64,000 nt of DNA from Paenibacillus sp. JNUCC32. GTDB taxonomy: Bacteria; Bacillota; Bacilli; Paenibacillales; Paenibacillaceae. Below, piece by piece: positions 53,159-60,878 of the stretch. A program made the position numbers and the translations under genes. Within the stretch, counting starts at the first letter, position 1; each line of letters starts with the position of its first letter. The notes beneath the pieces are model-generated. The model was not told where the DNA came from, did no database searches, and saw only the letters and a list, made by a program, of their open reading frames with translations. The stretch is from positions 3,100,001-3,164,000 of the forward strand of contig NZ_CP062260.1 in the NCBI RefSeq assembly GCF_014863545.1, in the 5' to 3' direction.

Positions 53159-54406
53159 ATGAGTGAGGTACGCAATAAAGCTCAGCTCGCCAAGCAGGCT
53201 GCATTTCGTCTTGGCAGACTGAGCACGGAGGAGAAAAACCAGGCGCTGCTGATCATGGCCGACGCCCTGATCCAGCGGACGGCAGATATCATGGAAGCCA
53301 ACGCAGAGGATCTTCGGCGCGGGAAGGAGCTTGGCACCTCTGCTTCCCTGCTGGATCGGCTGGCACTGAACGAAGCCAGAATCGAGGGCATTGCCGAAGG
53401 GTTGCGCCAAATCGTGGAGCTGCCGGACCCGATCGGCGACACCTTGGAAACGATCGATCGTCCGAACGGACTGAACATCGTGAAGAAACGTGTTCCCCTT
53501 GGCGTGATCGGCATCATATATGAAGCACGTCCCAATGTGACGGTCGATGCCGCCGGGCTGTGCTTGAAGACGGGCAATGCGGTCGTCCTGCGGGGCGGAT
53601 CATCCGCCCTCTCCTCCAACCGCAAAATCATCGAAGTGCTTCACGAAGCTATGGAACGCACTGCGCTGCCTAAAGAAGCGCTTCAGCTTATCGAGGACCC
53701 GAACCGCTCCTCCGTGGATGAAATGCTGAAACTGAACGGACTGCTGGATGTCATCATCCCGCGCGGCGGCAGCTCCCTGATCCAGAACGTCGTGATGAAC
53801 GCCACCGTGCCGGTCATCGAAACCGGGGCGGGCATATGCCATACGTACCTGGACGCATCGGCACGGCCGGACATGGCCGCCGCCATCAGCATCAATGCCA
53901 AGGTGCAGCGTCCTTCGGTCTGCAATTCCATGGAAACCCTGCTCGTCCATGCGGAGTATGCCAAATCGCACCTGACTTCGCTGGCCGAAGTTTTCCGTGA
54001 GCGTAACGTCGAGCTGCGCGGATGCGAGCGAACCCTGGAATATATTCCTTGGGCTGCCGTCGCAACGTCCGAGGATTACGCGACAGAGTATAACGACTAT
54101 ATTTTGAACATTAAAATCGTGGACCGCTTGGATGAAGCCATCGAGCACATTTCGGTATATGGCACGAAGCATTCCGAATGCATCGTAACGGAGAACGAGG
54201 ATCATGCGGAGCGTTTCCTGCAGGAAGTAGACGCAGCGGCTGTCTATCATAACGCTTCGACCCGCTTCACCGACGGCTTTGAATTCGGCTTCGGCGCCGA
54301 AATCGGGATCAGCACCCAGAAGCTGCATGCCCGGGGACCTATGGGGTTACCCGCGCTTACTTCCTCCAAATATGTTATTATCGGTAGTGGTCAAATACGC
54401 GAATAA
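53159..54406 (+). CDS. proA: Gamma-glutamyl phosphate reductase
   Basis: 415 residues, standard for ProA. Aldehyde-dehydrogenase-fold motifs: VPLGVIGIIYEARPNVTVDA, VVLRGGSSALSSNRKIIEVL, VIETGAGICHTYLDASARPD, and the catalytic Cys segment QRPSVCNSMETLLVHA. NADPH reduces glutamyl-5-phosphate to the semialdehyde. AAGGAGG is 7 nt before the ATG. It follows proB by 57 nt and precedes proC by 36 nt, without terminators. Confidence 0.96.
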   Translation: MSEVRNKAQLAKQAAFRLGRLSTEEKNQALLIMADALIQRTADIMEANAEDLRRGKELGTSASLLDRLALNEARIEGIAEGLRQIVELPDPIGDTLETIDRPNGLNIVKKRVPLGVIGIIYEARPNVTVDAAGLCLKTGNAVVLRGGSSALSSNRKIIEVLHEAMERTALPKEALQLIEDPNRSSVDEMLKLNGLLDVIIPRGGSSLIQNVVMNATVPVIETGAGICHTYLDASARPDMAAAISINAKVQRPSVCNSMETLLVHAEYAKSHLTSLAEVFRERNVELRGCERTLEYIPWAAVATSEDYATEYNDYILNIKIVDRLDEAIEHISVYGTKHSECIVTENEDHAERFLQEVDAAAVYHNASTRFTDGFEFGFGAEIGISTQKLHARGPMGLPALTSSKYVIIGSGQIRE

Positions 54407-54442
54407 ATCATTCATCCCAAGCCTTGAAGGAGGAACAAAACG

Positions 54443-55312
54443 ATGTGCCAATCCCCGCAGAACCGACCTTTAATAGATAAAGCAATCACCTTCTACGGCG
54501 CAGGCTCGATGGCCGAAGCGATCGTACGAGGATTAGTGAGCCGTTCTGTCGTGCTTCCCGAGAATATTACGATGCTGAACCGTAGCAACGCCCAGCGCCT
54601 TCTGGAACTGAGCGAACGGTACGGCGTCCAGATCAACAACGACGAGGCCGCCAAAATCGAAATTTTGAAAACCTCGCCGGTGATCGTGCTGGCCATGAAA
54701 CCGAAGGATGCCGCCAAAGCGCTGAAAGAACTGGGACCCAAGCTCTCCAGCGACCAATTGATCATCTCCGTGATCGCTGGACTTTCGATTTATACGACGC
54801 AGACGCTGCTGGGAAACCAGCAGCCCATCGCTAGAACGATGCCGAATACATCCGCTTCGATCGGGCTTGGTTCCACGGGCATTGCGTTCTCGAAGGAAAT
54901 CAGCGAAGAACAGCGTCAGCTCGTGCTGACTTTGTTCGAGGCAGTTGGCCACGTGACGGTCATCGAAGAAGAGAAGATGGACATCCTGACCGGGATATCC
55001 GGCAGCGGCCCGGCTTACTTCTATTACATGATGGAAGCCATGACCGCAGCGGGAATCCGCGGCGGCCTGACGCCGGAGCAAAGCCGCGAGCTGACGCTTC
55101 AAACCATTTTGGGTGCCGCCCGCATGGTCCAGCAGACCGGGGAACAGCCGTCGTCGCTGCGCGCGAAGATTACATCGCCGAACGGATCGACGCAAGCTGC
55201 CCTGGAAACGCTCGACAAAGGCGATTTCTTCGAAACGGTCATTGCCGCCGTAAACCGCTGCGCTGAGCGCTCCAAAGAAATGGGCGCCATGCTGAAGGAG
55301 CAGATCTCATGA
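54443..55312 (+). CDS. proC: Pyrroline-5-carboxylate reductase
   Basis: 289 residues. The Rossmann motif ITFYGAGSMAEAIVRGL is at the start, VIVLAMKPKDAAKAL binds the dinucleotide, and the conserved C-terminal SGSGPAYFYYMMEAM and ITSPNGSTQAALETLDKGD are complete. It reduces pyrroline-5-carboxylate to proline. AAGGAGG precedes the ATG by 10 nt. Its stop overlaps the mtnW start by 4 nt (ATGA), coupling proline synthesis to the methionine salvage genes that follow. Confidence 0.95.
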   Translation: MCQSPQNRPLIDKAITFYGAGSMAEAIVRGLVSRSVVLPENITMLNRSNAQRLLELSERYGVQINNDEAAKIEILKTSPVIVLAMKPKDAAKALKELGPKLSSDQLIISVIAGLSIYTTQTLLGNQQPIARTMPNTSASIGLGSTGIAFSKEISEEQRQLVLTLFEAVGHVTVIEEEKMDILTGISGSGPAYFYYMMEAMTAAGIRGGLTPEQSRELTLQTILGAARMVQQTGEQPSSLRAKITSPNGSTQAALETLDKGDFFETVIAAVNRCAERSKEMGAMLKEQIS

Positions 55313-56523
55313 GCCGCTGTATTGCAACGTACCGAATTTATGACGACCAGGCGGATTTCCGTAAGAAAGCGACCTCCATCGCCGTTGGCATGACGGTTGG
55401 CAGCTGGACCGAGCTGCCGCAGGCCAAACGCGAAGCCATGCAGAAACATCTTGGCGAGGTCGTTGACATTCAGGTTCACGAGGGCTGGGAGCCGGGCAGC
55501 CGTTATGCGGATGTCAGCATCGCTTACCCGGACATCAATTTTAGCCGGGATATTCCTGCCCTGCTGGTGACCGTGTTCGGCAAAATCTCCATGGACGGGC
55601 GCATCAAGCTGACGTCCCTGGATCTGTCTCCCGACTTCCTGAGTGCATTTCCCGGACCGAAGCATGGCATCGACGGCATCCGAAGCCTTCTCGGCGTCCA
55701 TGACCGTCCGCTGCTCATGAGCATCTTCAAATCGGTGATCGGACTGAATGCGGACGAGCTCAGAGCCCAATTTATCCGCCAGGCGCTCGGCGGCGTGGAT
55801 CTGATCAAGGATGACGAAATCCTGTTCGAGAACGACCTCACCCCGATTGAAAAACGGGTCAGCATGTGCATTCAGGCCGCTGCGGACGTCGAACAGCAGA
55901 CGGGCAAAAAACTGCTGTACGCGGCCAATTTGACCGGCCGTACATCGCAGCTGCGCGAGCAAGCATTGCGCGCGATCGATGCAGGCGCCAATGCCCTGCT
56001 CTTCAATGTGCTGTCCTACGGGTATGACGTCCTGCAAGAGCTGAGCAGCGATCCGGAGATTACGGTACCCATCGCGGCTCACCCAGCGCTTGCCGGCGCC
56101 ATCTATCCTTCTCCGCACTATGGGATTGCGGCACCTGTGCTGCTCGGCCAGCTGATGCGGATCGCCGGAGCCGATCTGGTGCTCTTCCCTTCTCCTTACG
56201 GCTCCGTCACGATGCCGAGGGAAGAGAATCTCGCCATTCGCGACGAGCTGCATAGCGCTAAGCTTGGCGTGAAGCGAAGCATGCCGGTACCGTCCGCGGG
56301 AATTCATCCGGGACTCGTTCCGCGCATCATCCGGGATTTCGGCACCGATGTGGTCGTTAACGCAGGCGGCGGAATCCACGGTCATCCGATGGGAACCGAA
56401 GCGGGCGGCAAAGCCTTTGTACAGGCGATTGAGGCAACGATGAAATCCGTGCCGCTTGCCCACTATGCCGAAGAGCACGAAGAACTGAAAGCCGCACTGG
56501 ACATCTGGGGAGGAGAAGCATGA
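55309..56523 (+). CDS. mtnW: 2,3-diketo-5-methylthiopentyl-1-phosphate enolase (RuBisCO-like)
   Basis: 404 residues of the RuBisCO-like protein family. The metal-binding motif GGVDLIKDDEILFEND carries the carbamylated Lys (about K167) with Asp169 and Glu170. C-terminal sugar-phosphate loops are NAGGGIHGHPMGTEAGGKAF. The enzyme enolises the diketo intermediate of methionine salvage and does not fix CO2. It is third from the 3' end in an overlapping series: proC-mtnW by 4 nt and mtnW-mtnX by 4 nt. Confidence 0.95.
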   Translation: MSRCIATYRIYDDQADFRKKATSIAVGMTVGSWTELPQAKREAMQKHLGEVVDIQVHEGWEPGSRYADVSIAYPDINFSRDIPALLVTVFGKISMDGRIKLTSLDLSPDFLSAFPGPKHGIDGIRSLLGVHDRPLLMSIFKSVIGLNADELRAQFIRQALGGVDLIKDDEILFENDLTPIEKRVSMCIQAAADVEQQTGKKLLYAANLTGRTSQLREQALRAIDAGANALLFNVLSYGYDVLQELSSDPEITVPIAAHPALAGAIYPSPHYGIAAPVLLGQLMRIAGADLVLFPSPYGSVTMPREENLAIRDELHSAKLGVKRSMPVPSAGIHPGLVPRIIRDFGTDVVVNAGGGIHGHPMGTEAGGKAFVQAIEATMKSVPLAHYAEEHEELKAALDIWGGEA

Positions 56524-57200
56524 CATCAGGAGCAAAACAGCCGATTATTTTTTGCGATTTCGACGGAACGATCACGAACAACGATAACATCGTTGCCATC
56601 ATGAAACACTTCAAACCGGAAGGCTTCGAGCCGATCATGCAGGATACGGTTGACCGCACCATTTCAATTCGGGAAGGCGTTGGCCGCATGTTCGCGCTCT
56701 TCCCTTCCTCCATGAGAGAAGAAATTACCGAGTATGTGCTGAGCCATGCCGGGATACGGGAAGGCTTCGCAGCGTTCCTTGACTATTTGAAATCCGAGCA
56801 GATCGAGTTCTATGTCACAAGCGGCGGCATCGATTTCTTTGTCGATCCTCTGCTGAAGCCCTTTGGCATTCCGGCGGACCATATCTTCTGCAACGGAGCC
56901 GATTTCGAAGGGGATCGCATTGAGATTACCTGGCCGCATCCTTGCAAGGAATCCTGCCATAACGACTGCGGCATGTGCAAGGTTACGGTGATGGACCGTT
57001 TTCCAGCCGACCGATATTACCGGATTCTCATCGGTGATAGCCTTACCGATTTTGAAGGCGCCAAGCAGGCCGACCTGGTCTATTCCCGCTCCACGCTCAC
57101 CGAGCAGTGCAAGAAGCTTGGCGTGTTTCATGTACCATTCGAGACATTTACCGATATTCAGAACGACATGAAAGACAAGTTTACGCAGGAGGTGCTGTAA
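56520..57200 (+). CDS. mtnX: 2-hydroxy-3-keto-5-methylthiopentenyl-1-phosphate phosphatase
   Basis: 226 residues, HAD-family. Motif I is IIFCDFDGTITNNDN with the nucleophile Asp; motif II is FYVTSGGIDFFVDP; motif IV is LIGDSLTDFEGAKQAD. The Cys-rich insert CKESCHNDCGMCK is typical of MtnX. It dephosphorylates the enol product to the acireductone. Overlaps mtnW by 4 nt and abuts mtnB. Confidence 0.95.
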   Translation: MTSGAKQPIIFCDFDGTITNNDNIVAIMKHFKPEGFEPIMQDTVDRTISIREGVGRMFALFPSSMREEITEYVLSHAGIREGFAAFLDYLKSEQIEFYVTSGGIDFFVDPLLKPFGIPADHIFCNGADFEGDRIEITWPHPCKESCHNDCGMCKVTVMDRFPADRYYRILIGDSLTDFEGAKQADLVYSRSTLTEQCKKLGVFHVPFETFTDIQNDMKDKFTQEVL

Positions 57201-57857
57201 GTGGCATTTTCAGATATCCAGCTCGAACAGAAGCAGGCTGCGCTGCAGGAACTTAGAGGAATCAAGGAACTGTTTGCATCCAGAAACTGGTTCCCGGGTA
57301 CCAGCGGCAATCTTTCCGTCCGTGTTGGCGAATTCCATCCGGAGCAGTTTTATTTTGCCGTCACGGCCAGCGGAAAAGACAAATCCGTACATACGCCGGA
57401 GGATTATCTCTTTGTGGACCAGAACGGTGTCCCTTGCGAAGCAACCGGCTTAAAGCCCAGCGCGGAAACTTTAATCCACTGTGAAATCTACCGGAAAACC
57501 GGCTGCGGCGCCATTTTCCATGTGCACACCATCGACAACAACCTGATCAGCGATTGGTATGGTGAACAAGGTTACGTGCCTGCCCAAGGAATCGAGCTGA
57601 TCAAAGCCTTTAACATTTGGGAAGAGGACGCGGCGATCCGCATTCCGATCCTGCCGAACTATGCGGACATTCCGCGGATTGCAGAGCTCGTTCCCGGCGC
57701 GCTCGATCCGGCGGTACCCGGCATTTTGCTGCGTAACCACGGCATCTATGCCTGGGGCAAAAATGCGTTCGAAGCCAAAAAACATCTGGAGGCCTTTGAG
57801 TTTATATTCGAATATTCCTACCGCCGTTTGCTTCTGAATGCAGCCGGTTCCAAGTGA
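57201..57857 (+). CDS. mtnB: Methylthioribulose-1-phosphate dehydratase
   Basis: 218 residues, class II aldolase fold. The zinc His ligands are in GAIFHVHTIDNN and RNHGIYAWG; the region WFPGTSGNLSVRV and KPSAETLIHCEIYRKTG are also conserved. It starts with GTG directly after the mtnX stop. It dehydrates methylthioribulose-1-phosphate. The next expected gene, mtnD, and the upstream mtnK/mtnA are not in the window. Confidence 0.95.
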   Translation: MAFSDIQLEQKQAALQELRGIKELFASRNWFPGTSGNLSVRVGEFHPEQFYFAVTASGKDKSVHTPEDYLFVDQNGVPCEATGLKPSAETLIHCEIYRKTGCGAIFHVHTIDNNLISDWYGEQGYVPAQGIELIKAFNIWEEDAAIRIPILPNYADIPRIAELVPGALDPAVPGILLRNHGIYAWGKNAFEAKKHLEAFEFIFEYSYRRLLLNAAGSK

Positions 57858-57886
57858 TTTTAGCCTTGCGGGGATTGAGCTTAATC

Positions 57887-57957
57887 AGCCGGATATCCCG
57901 CGCGACAGGTCCTGGCACCCTGAAATCCGAACGCTTCGGTTCGGGGTGCATCCGGCT
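57887..57957 (+). ncRNA. Structured RNA element downstream of mtnB
   Basis: AGCCGGAT (57887-57894) pairs perfectly with ATCCGGCT (57950-57957). Inside it GCACC (57915) pairs with GGTGC (57945), and CCGAAC (57927-57932) pairs with GTTCGG (57939-57944). The nested helices have no T-run, so this is not a plain terminator. It could be an mRNA-stability element or a cis-regulator of the next gene, whose start lies 25 nt downstream. Confidence 0.4.
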
Positions 57958-57981
57958 TATCCTTCCAGAGGAGTGTGTAGG

Positions 57982-58275
57982 GTGCTTGAAAGCTTAGCCA
58001 TCGGCGTCGTGTTTATTTTGTACGGGTTGGTCCTCTTTTTGATTCCGCCTAAAAGCTCCACAAGTTTTTATGCTTACAAAACGACGTCTTCACTCAAAAA
58101 TGAACGGAATTTTAAAGTTGCCAACGCCTACGTCAGCTTGCTGCTGATGATTTTCGGAGTCATCCTGCTGTTGATCGCCAGGCTTACCGGCCATTTCATG
58201 ACGACCGTGATTTCGACCGTCATCGTTTTTATCCTGATTTATATTCTCGTTGAACGAAAGCTAAAAAACCTGTAA
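57982..58275 (+). CDS. SdpI-like small membrane protein
   Basis: 97 residues starting at GTG 57982, with AGAGGAG 8 nt upstream; the frame extends 48 codons upstream through the structured element and is not used. Three hydrophobic segments are seen: IGVVFILYGLVLFLIP, SLLLMIFGVILLLIA, and TTVISTVIVFILIYIL. The loop YAYKTTSSLKNERNFKVANA is the signature of the SdpI C-terminal (immunity-related) domain. Role unknown. It ends directly in a bidirectional terminator. Confidence 0.7.
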   Translation: MLESLAIGVVFILYGLVLFLIPPKSSTSFYAYKTTSSLKNERNFKVANAYVSLLLMIFGVILLLIARLTGHFMTTVISTVIVFILIYILVERKLKNL

Positions 58276-58304
58276 AACGATCACAATCGTTTTACAGGTT
58301 TTTT
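58263..58304. terminator. Bidirectional terminator ending the pro-mtn transcript
   Basis: AAAAAACCTGTAAAACGAT pairs with ATCGTTTTACAGGTTTTTT around four bases. It overlaps the end of the SdpI-like gene and also lies after the minus-strand small gene at 58331-58471. Confidence 0.9.
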
Positions 58305-58330
58305 CTTTGGAACGCTAAACGCTAGGTGAA

Positions 58331-58471
58331 TCATAGCCGATTCTGATCCTGCTCCGATAAAGAGATCGAAGGCGACGGTACCGGATCCGGCGAGGAGTAG
58401 GCATTGACGACAAACAAACAGGTCCCAACAAACAGAGCAATATACAACAAATAATACAGATTCTTGGCCAC
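58331..58471 (-). CDS. Hidden 46-residue single-pass membrane protein
   Basis: GTG at 58471 follows GGGGGAG by 5 nt. The protein reads VAKNLYYLLYIALFVGTCLF then VVNAYSSPDPVPSPSISLSE, ending QDQNRL. It has a hydrophobic segment (residues 5-22) and a Ser/Pro-rich tail predicted outside. The longer frames covering this spot on the same strand are Arg/Cys-rich and less protein-like. No homologous family recognised. Confidence 0.6.
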   Translation of the reverse strand: MAKNLYYLLYIALFVGTCLFVVNAYSSPDPVPSPSISLSEQDQNRL

Positions 58472-58561
58472 AATATCTCCCCCATGTCTCGTTCATCATT
58501 ACTGGTTGATTTGAGCACGCTAGATCATCGGTTGGAATCATTCAGGTGATGATCAGACATT

Positions 58562-59677
58562 TCAATCGTTGTCGGAATCATAAAATGGACGATTTCCACT
58601 CCGTGAATCCTTCTTCGAGCCTGTCATCAGCTTGATTCCTCCTCCGATGAGAAGCACCGCTACGATCACGGTTTTCATGTAGGTTCGGATCCGGTAATCC
58701 AGGTGCAAATCCGGAAACAGCGTTTCAACATAAGGCATCACTATGCTCGTAAATACGAAATAGATGCCAAGGATGAGCAGGCCAAGCCCGAGCCAGCGCT
58801 GCTGATTTCCAAGGCCCGAGATGATCGGCCGATCCCGGAGCGGCTCCCGGCCATAGCGGCTGACTTGCTGCAAACCATCGAAAAAGGCATAAAACCAGAT
58901 CAACGGGATCAAAAACAGGAATACCGAGAGCTTAAGCACATCCAGTACATAGATGCTGCCAAGAAATAGAACCATGAGTTGCAGTCCGCGTTTTTGCAAA
59001 CCCAAATACATTTGACCCGCTCCGGGAAACGCCGATAGCAAGGTGGCAAACACTTTGCTGCGGCGCCCGCTCTCCCGGCCGCTCTCCAGCTCATCAAACA
59101 GCGTGCGGTCTATGAGCAGGTCCCCGGCTTGCTTTCGGTGAACCAGCTGTACCACGTCAAACATGCAATAAAGCCATATGATCGGCAGCATGCCCAAAAA
59201 CAGCAGGAACACCGATTCATGAGTCAACCCCGTCAGGAACACCAGAATCGTTCCAAGTCCGAAAAAGGCGATCAGGAATGACAGCCCGCGCTGCATCAAG
59301 CCCAGTTGAAAATGGCCAAGGCCGGGAATGAAGGACAGCAGGATGGTATAAAAGCGCTCGGATTCATCGCTCTTGTCCTGGCGAATCTCCATCGGCCGCC
59401 CGAATTCATCATGAATAATCGTGACGGGGGTATAACGGATCAACGCAATGAGCAGATCGAGCATGCTGATCCCCCAGATCATTAAAGCACCGAGAAGTCC
59501 CAGCGCAAATACTGCGTCGGAAGCCGACATGATTCCAAGCAAAATCCCGCCGAACAGGCTTCCGAAGAACAGCAGCGGATATAACAGCGCCCGTCCCTTC
59601 CTCCCCCAATAATAATGGCCGAGACCCGGAAGGATATTGAGTATAAAGGCAAAACCTTTACTTCGTTGCGGTTGCAC
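58562..59677 (-). CDS. Polytopic membrane protein with three TM2-like repeats
   Basis: 371 residues from GTG 59677, 7 nt after AAAGGAAG. A repeated unit resembling a TM2 domain appears three times: NILPGLGHYYWGRKGRALLY (residue 15), LSFIPGLGHFQLGLMQRGLS and LSAFPGAGQMYLGLQKRGLQ. Each is followed by two membrane helices. The C-terminus has one more pair of helices and a charged tail. No catalytic motif is visible. It is the third gene of the operon with the sigma factor and putative anti-sigma, so it may be the envelope sensor or effector. Confidence 0.7.
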   Translation of the reverse strand: MQPQRSKGFAFILNILPGLGHYYWGRKGRALLYPLLFFGSLFGGILLGIMSASDAVFALGLLGALMIWGISMLDLLIALIRYTPVTIIHDEFGRPMEIRQDKSDESERFYTILLSFIPGLGHFQLGLMQRGLSFLIAFFGLGTILVFLTGLTHESVFLLFLGMLPIIWLYCMFDVVQLVHRKQAGDLLIDRTLFDELESGRESGRRSKVFATLLSAFPGAGQMYLGLQKRGLQLMVLFLGSIYVLDVLKLSVFLFLIPLIWFYAFFDGLQQVSRYGREPLRDRPIISGLGNQQRWLGLGLLILGIYFVFTSIVMPYVETLFPDLHLDYRIRTYMKTVIVAVLLIGGGIKLMTGSKKDSRSGNRPFYDSDND

Positions 59678-59700
59678 TAAGCATCTTCCTTTCATTTTTC

Positions 59701-60159
59701 TTATCTGGATAATAGCCGGTCCAGCCAGCCCGTTGTTTTTTCCACCCATTGCTCACTATAGGAAGGCGTATCGGATAAAGGGACCTGACCGCTAATCTCA
59801 CTGGGAAGCAGCCGGTCGAATGCCCCGGTGAAGAGGAACAGCATCGTAATGGACGCCGCTATGGCATAATGGACGATGGCGCGTTCGTACCAGCGCTTGG
59901 GCCGTTCCTGAATCCGCAGCGGTGCTTTCGGGGTGTAAGGCTTAATCTGTTCATGTTCCACCACCTGTTCGGCAAATGCTTTCGGATCTGCCATACCGGG
60001 AAGTTCGGCATCAAGCTCCGACAGAACCTGCATATAGATCTCCAGCACGCCGTCATCCGTTAGCATGAGCTCTTCATAAGAAGTTCGTTCTTCGGGCGAG
60101 CCTTCCCCTCTAACATAACGTTCGGTCAGCAGCTTGAGTTCGTGATCCTTGGCGTTCAT
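59701..60159 (-). CDS. Probable membrane-anchored anti-sigma factor
   Basis: 152 residues from ATG 60159 (GGAGGAGG upstream). The cytosolic N-terminus NAKDHELKLLTERYVRGEGS resembles zinc-less anti-sigma domains, and a single membrane segment lies near 105-122 (AIAASITMLFLFTGAF), followed by a short external tail. The start overlaps the sigma-factor stop by 4 nt, the usual arrangement for a sigma/anti-sigma pair. The role as anti-sigma is inferred from position and topology, since no zinc-binding HxxxCxxC motif is present. Confidence 0.6.
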   Translation of the reverse strand: MNAKDHELKLLTERYVRGEGSPEERTSYEELMLTDDGVLEIYMQVLSELDAELPGMADPKAFAEQVVEHEQIKPYTPKAPLRIQERPKRWYERAIVHYAIAASITMLFLFTGAFDRLLPSEISGQVPLSDTPSYSEQWVEKTTGWLDRLLSR

Positions 60160-60710
60160 TTCCACTCCTCCTCCTTCCACGATTTCCGAATCCATTGTCT
60201 GGCCCGGTATAATTTCGATTCAACCGTCTTGACCGTGATATTCAGCTCGGCTGCGATTTGTTCGTAGTTTTTCTCTTCCAAATAAAAAGCCTTAATAATG
60301 GCGCGGTGATTGTCCGGCAATGCTTCAATTTTCTCTCGAAGTTCCTCTCTTCTCTCCTTATGTATGAGCAGAGAAGCCACATCCTCGTCCCGGGAAGGGA
60401 GTTTATCCAGCACTTCTTCATGTTCGCCGGGCAGCTGCTCCGGCGGTTTACGGGAAAGCTTCCTCTTCATGTCAATCGCTTTGTTCAAGGCGATGCGGGT
60501 AATCCAGGTCTTAAAACCTTCAGATCTGTACTGGGGGAGAGCTTTGTATACTTGTATGAACACTTCCTGCGACGCATCCTCCGCTTCCTTGGCATCCCGC
60601 AGGACCGAATATGCCGTATGGAACACGTGCTGGCTGTATTGGTTCACCAGTTCCCGAAAGGCTTCTTGCTCACCTTGCAGGATGCGCGCGATTAACGTTT
60701 CTGCATCAAT
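60156..60710 (-). CDS. ECF-type RNA polymerase sigma factor, apparently with ATT start
   Basis: 184 residues if translation begins at ATT 60710. Sigma region 2 is intact only then: IDAETLIARILQGEQEAFRE then LVNQYSQHVFHTAYSVLRD and AEDASQEVFIQVYKALP. Region 4 is LPDNHRAIIKAFYLEEKNYE with EQIAAELNITVKTVESKLYR. The frame upstream has no ATG, GTG or TTG until a TGA, while AAGGAGG sits 8 nt before ATT. The first standard start, GTG 60647, lacks a good site and would cut region 2. The anti-sigma gene overlaps the stop. Confidence 0.82.
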   Translation of the reverse strand: MDAETLIARILQGEQEAFRELVNQYSQHVFHTAYSVLRDAKEAEDASQEVFIQVYKALPQYRSEGFKTWITRIALNKAIDMKRKLSRKPPEQLPGEHEEVLDKLPSRDEDVASLLIHKERREELREKIEALPDNHRAIIKAFYLEEKNYEQIAAELNITVKTVESKLYRARQWIRKSWKEEEWK

Positions 60711-60845
60711 AACTCTCCCCTCCTTCCCAAATACATAGACGTCAGCTTTATGAGCTGCCCCTGCACTTTTTCAAAAAAAATATGGATGAATCTAAAAAAA
60801 AGACCAACACAGCTTGTCCCATAGTTTGCCCGTACCGGCCAAAAC

Positions 60846-60867
60846 AAAAAAGAACGTCTATCGACGC
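60846..60867 (-). terminator. Weak terminator of the CPBP gene
   Basis: On the minus strand GGCGTC-gata-GACG is followed by TTCTTTTTT, 12 nt after the CPBP stop. The stem is short (4-5 bp). Confidence 0.4.
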
Positions 60868-60878
60868 CCTTAGGAAGG

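Noticed and set aside
55099..56535. 478-codon open frame opposite mtnW
   Set aside because: Antisense shadow of mtnW; no ribosome binding site.
60647..60647. GTG 60647 as start of the sigma factor
   Set aside because: It removes the conserved start of region 2 and has no proper Shine-Dalgarno; the ATT at 60710 fits both.
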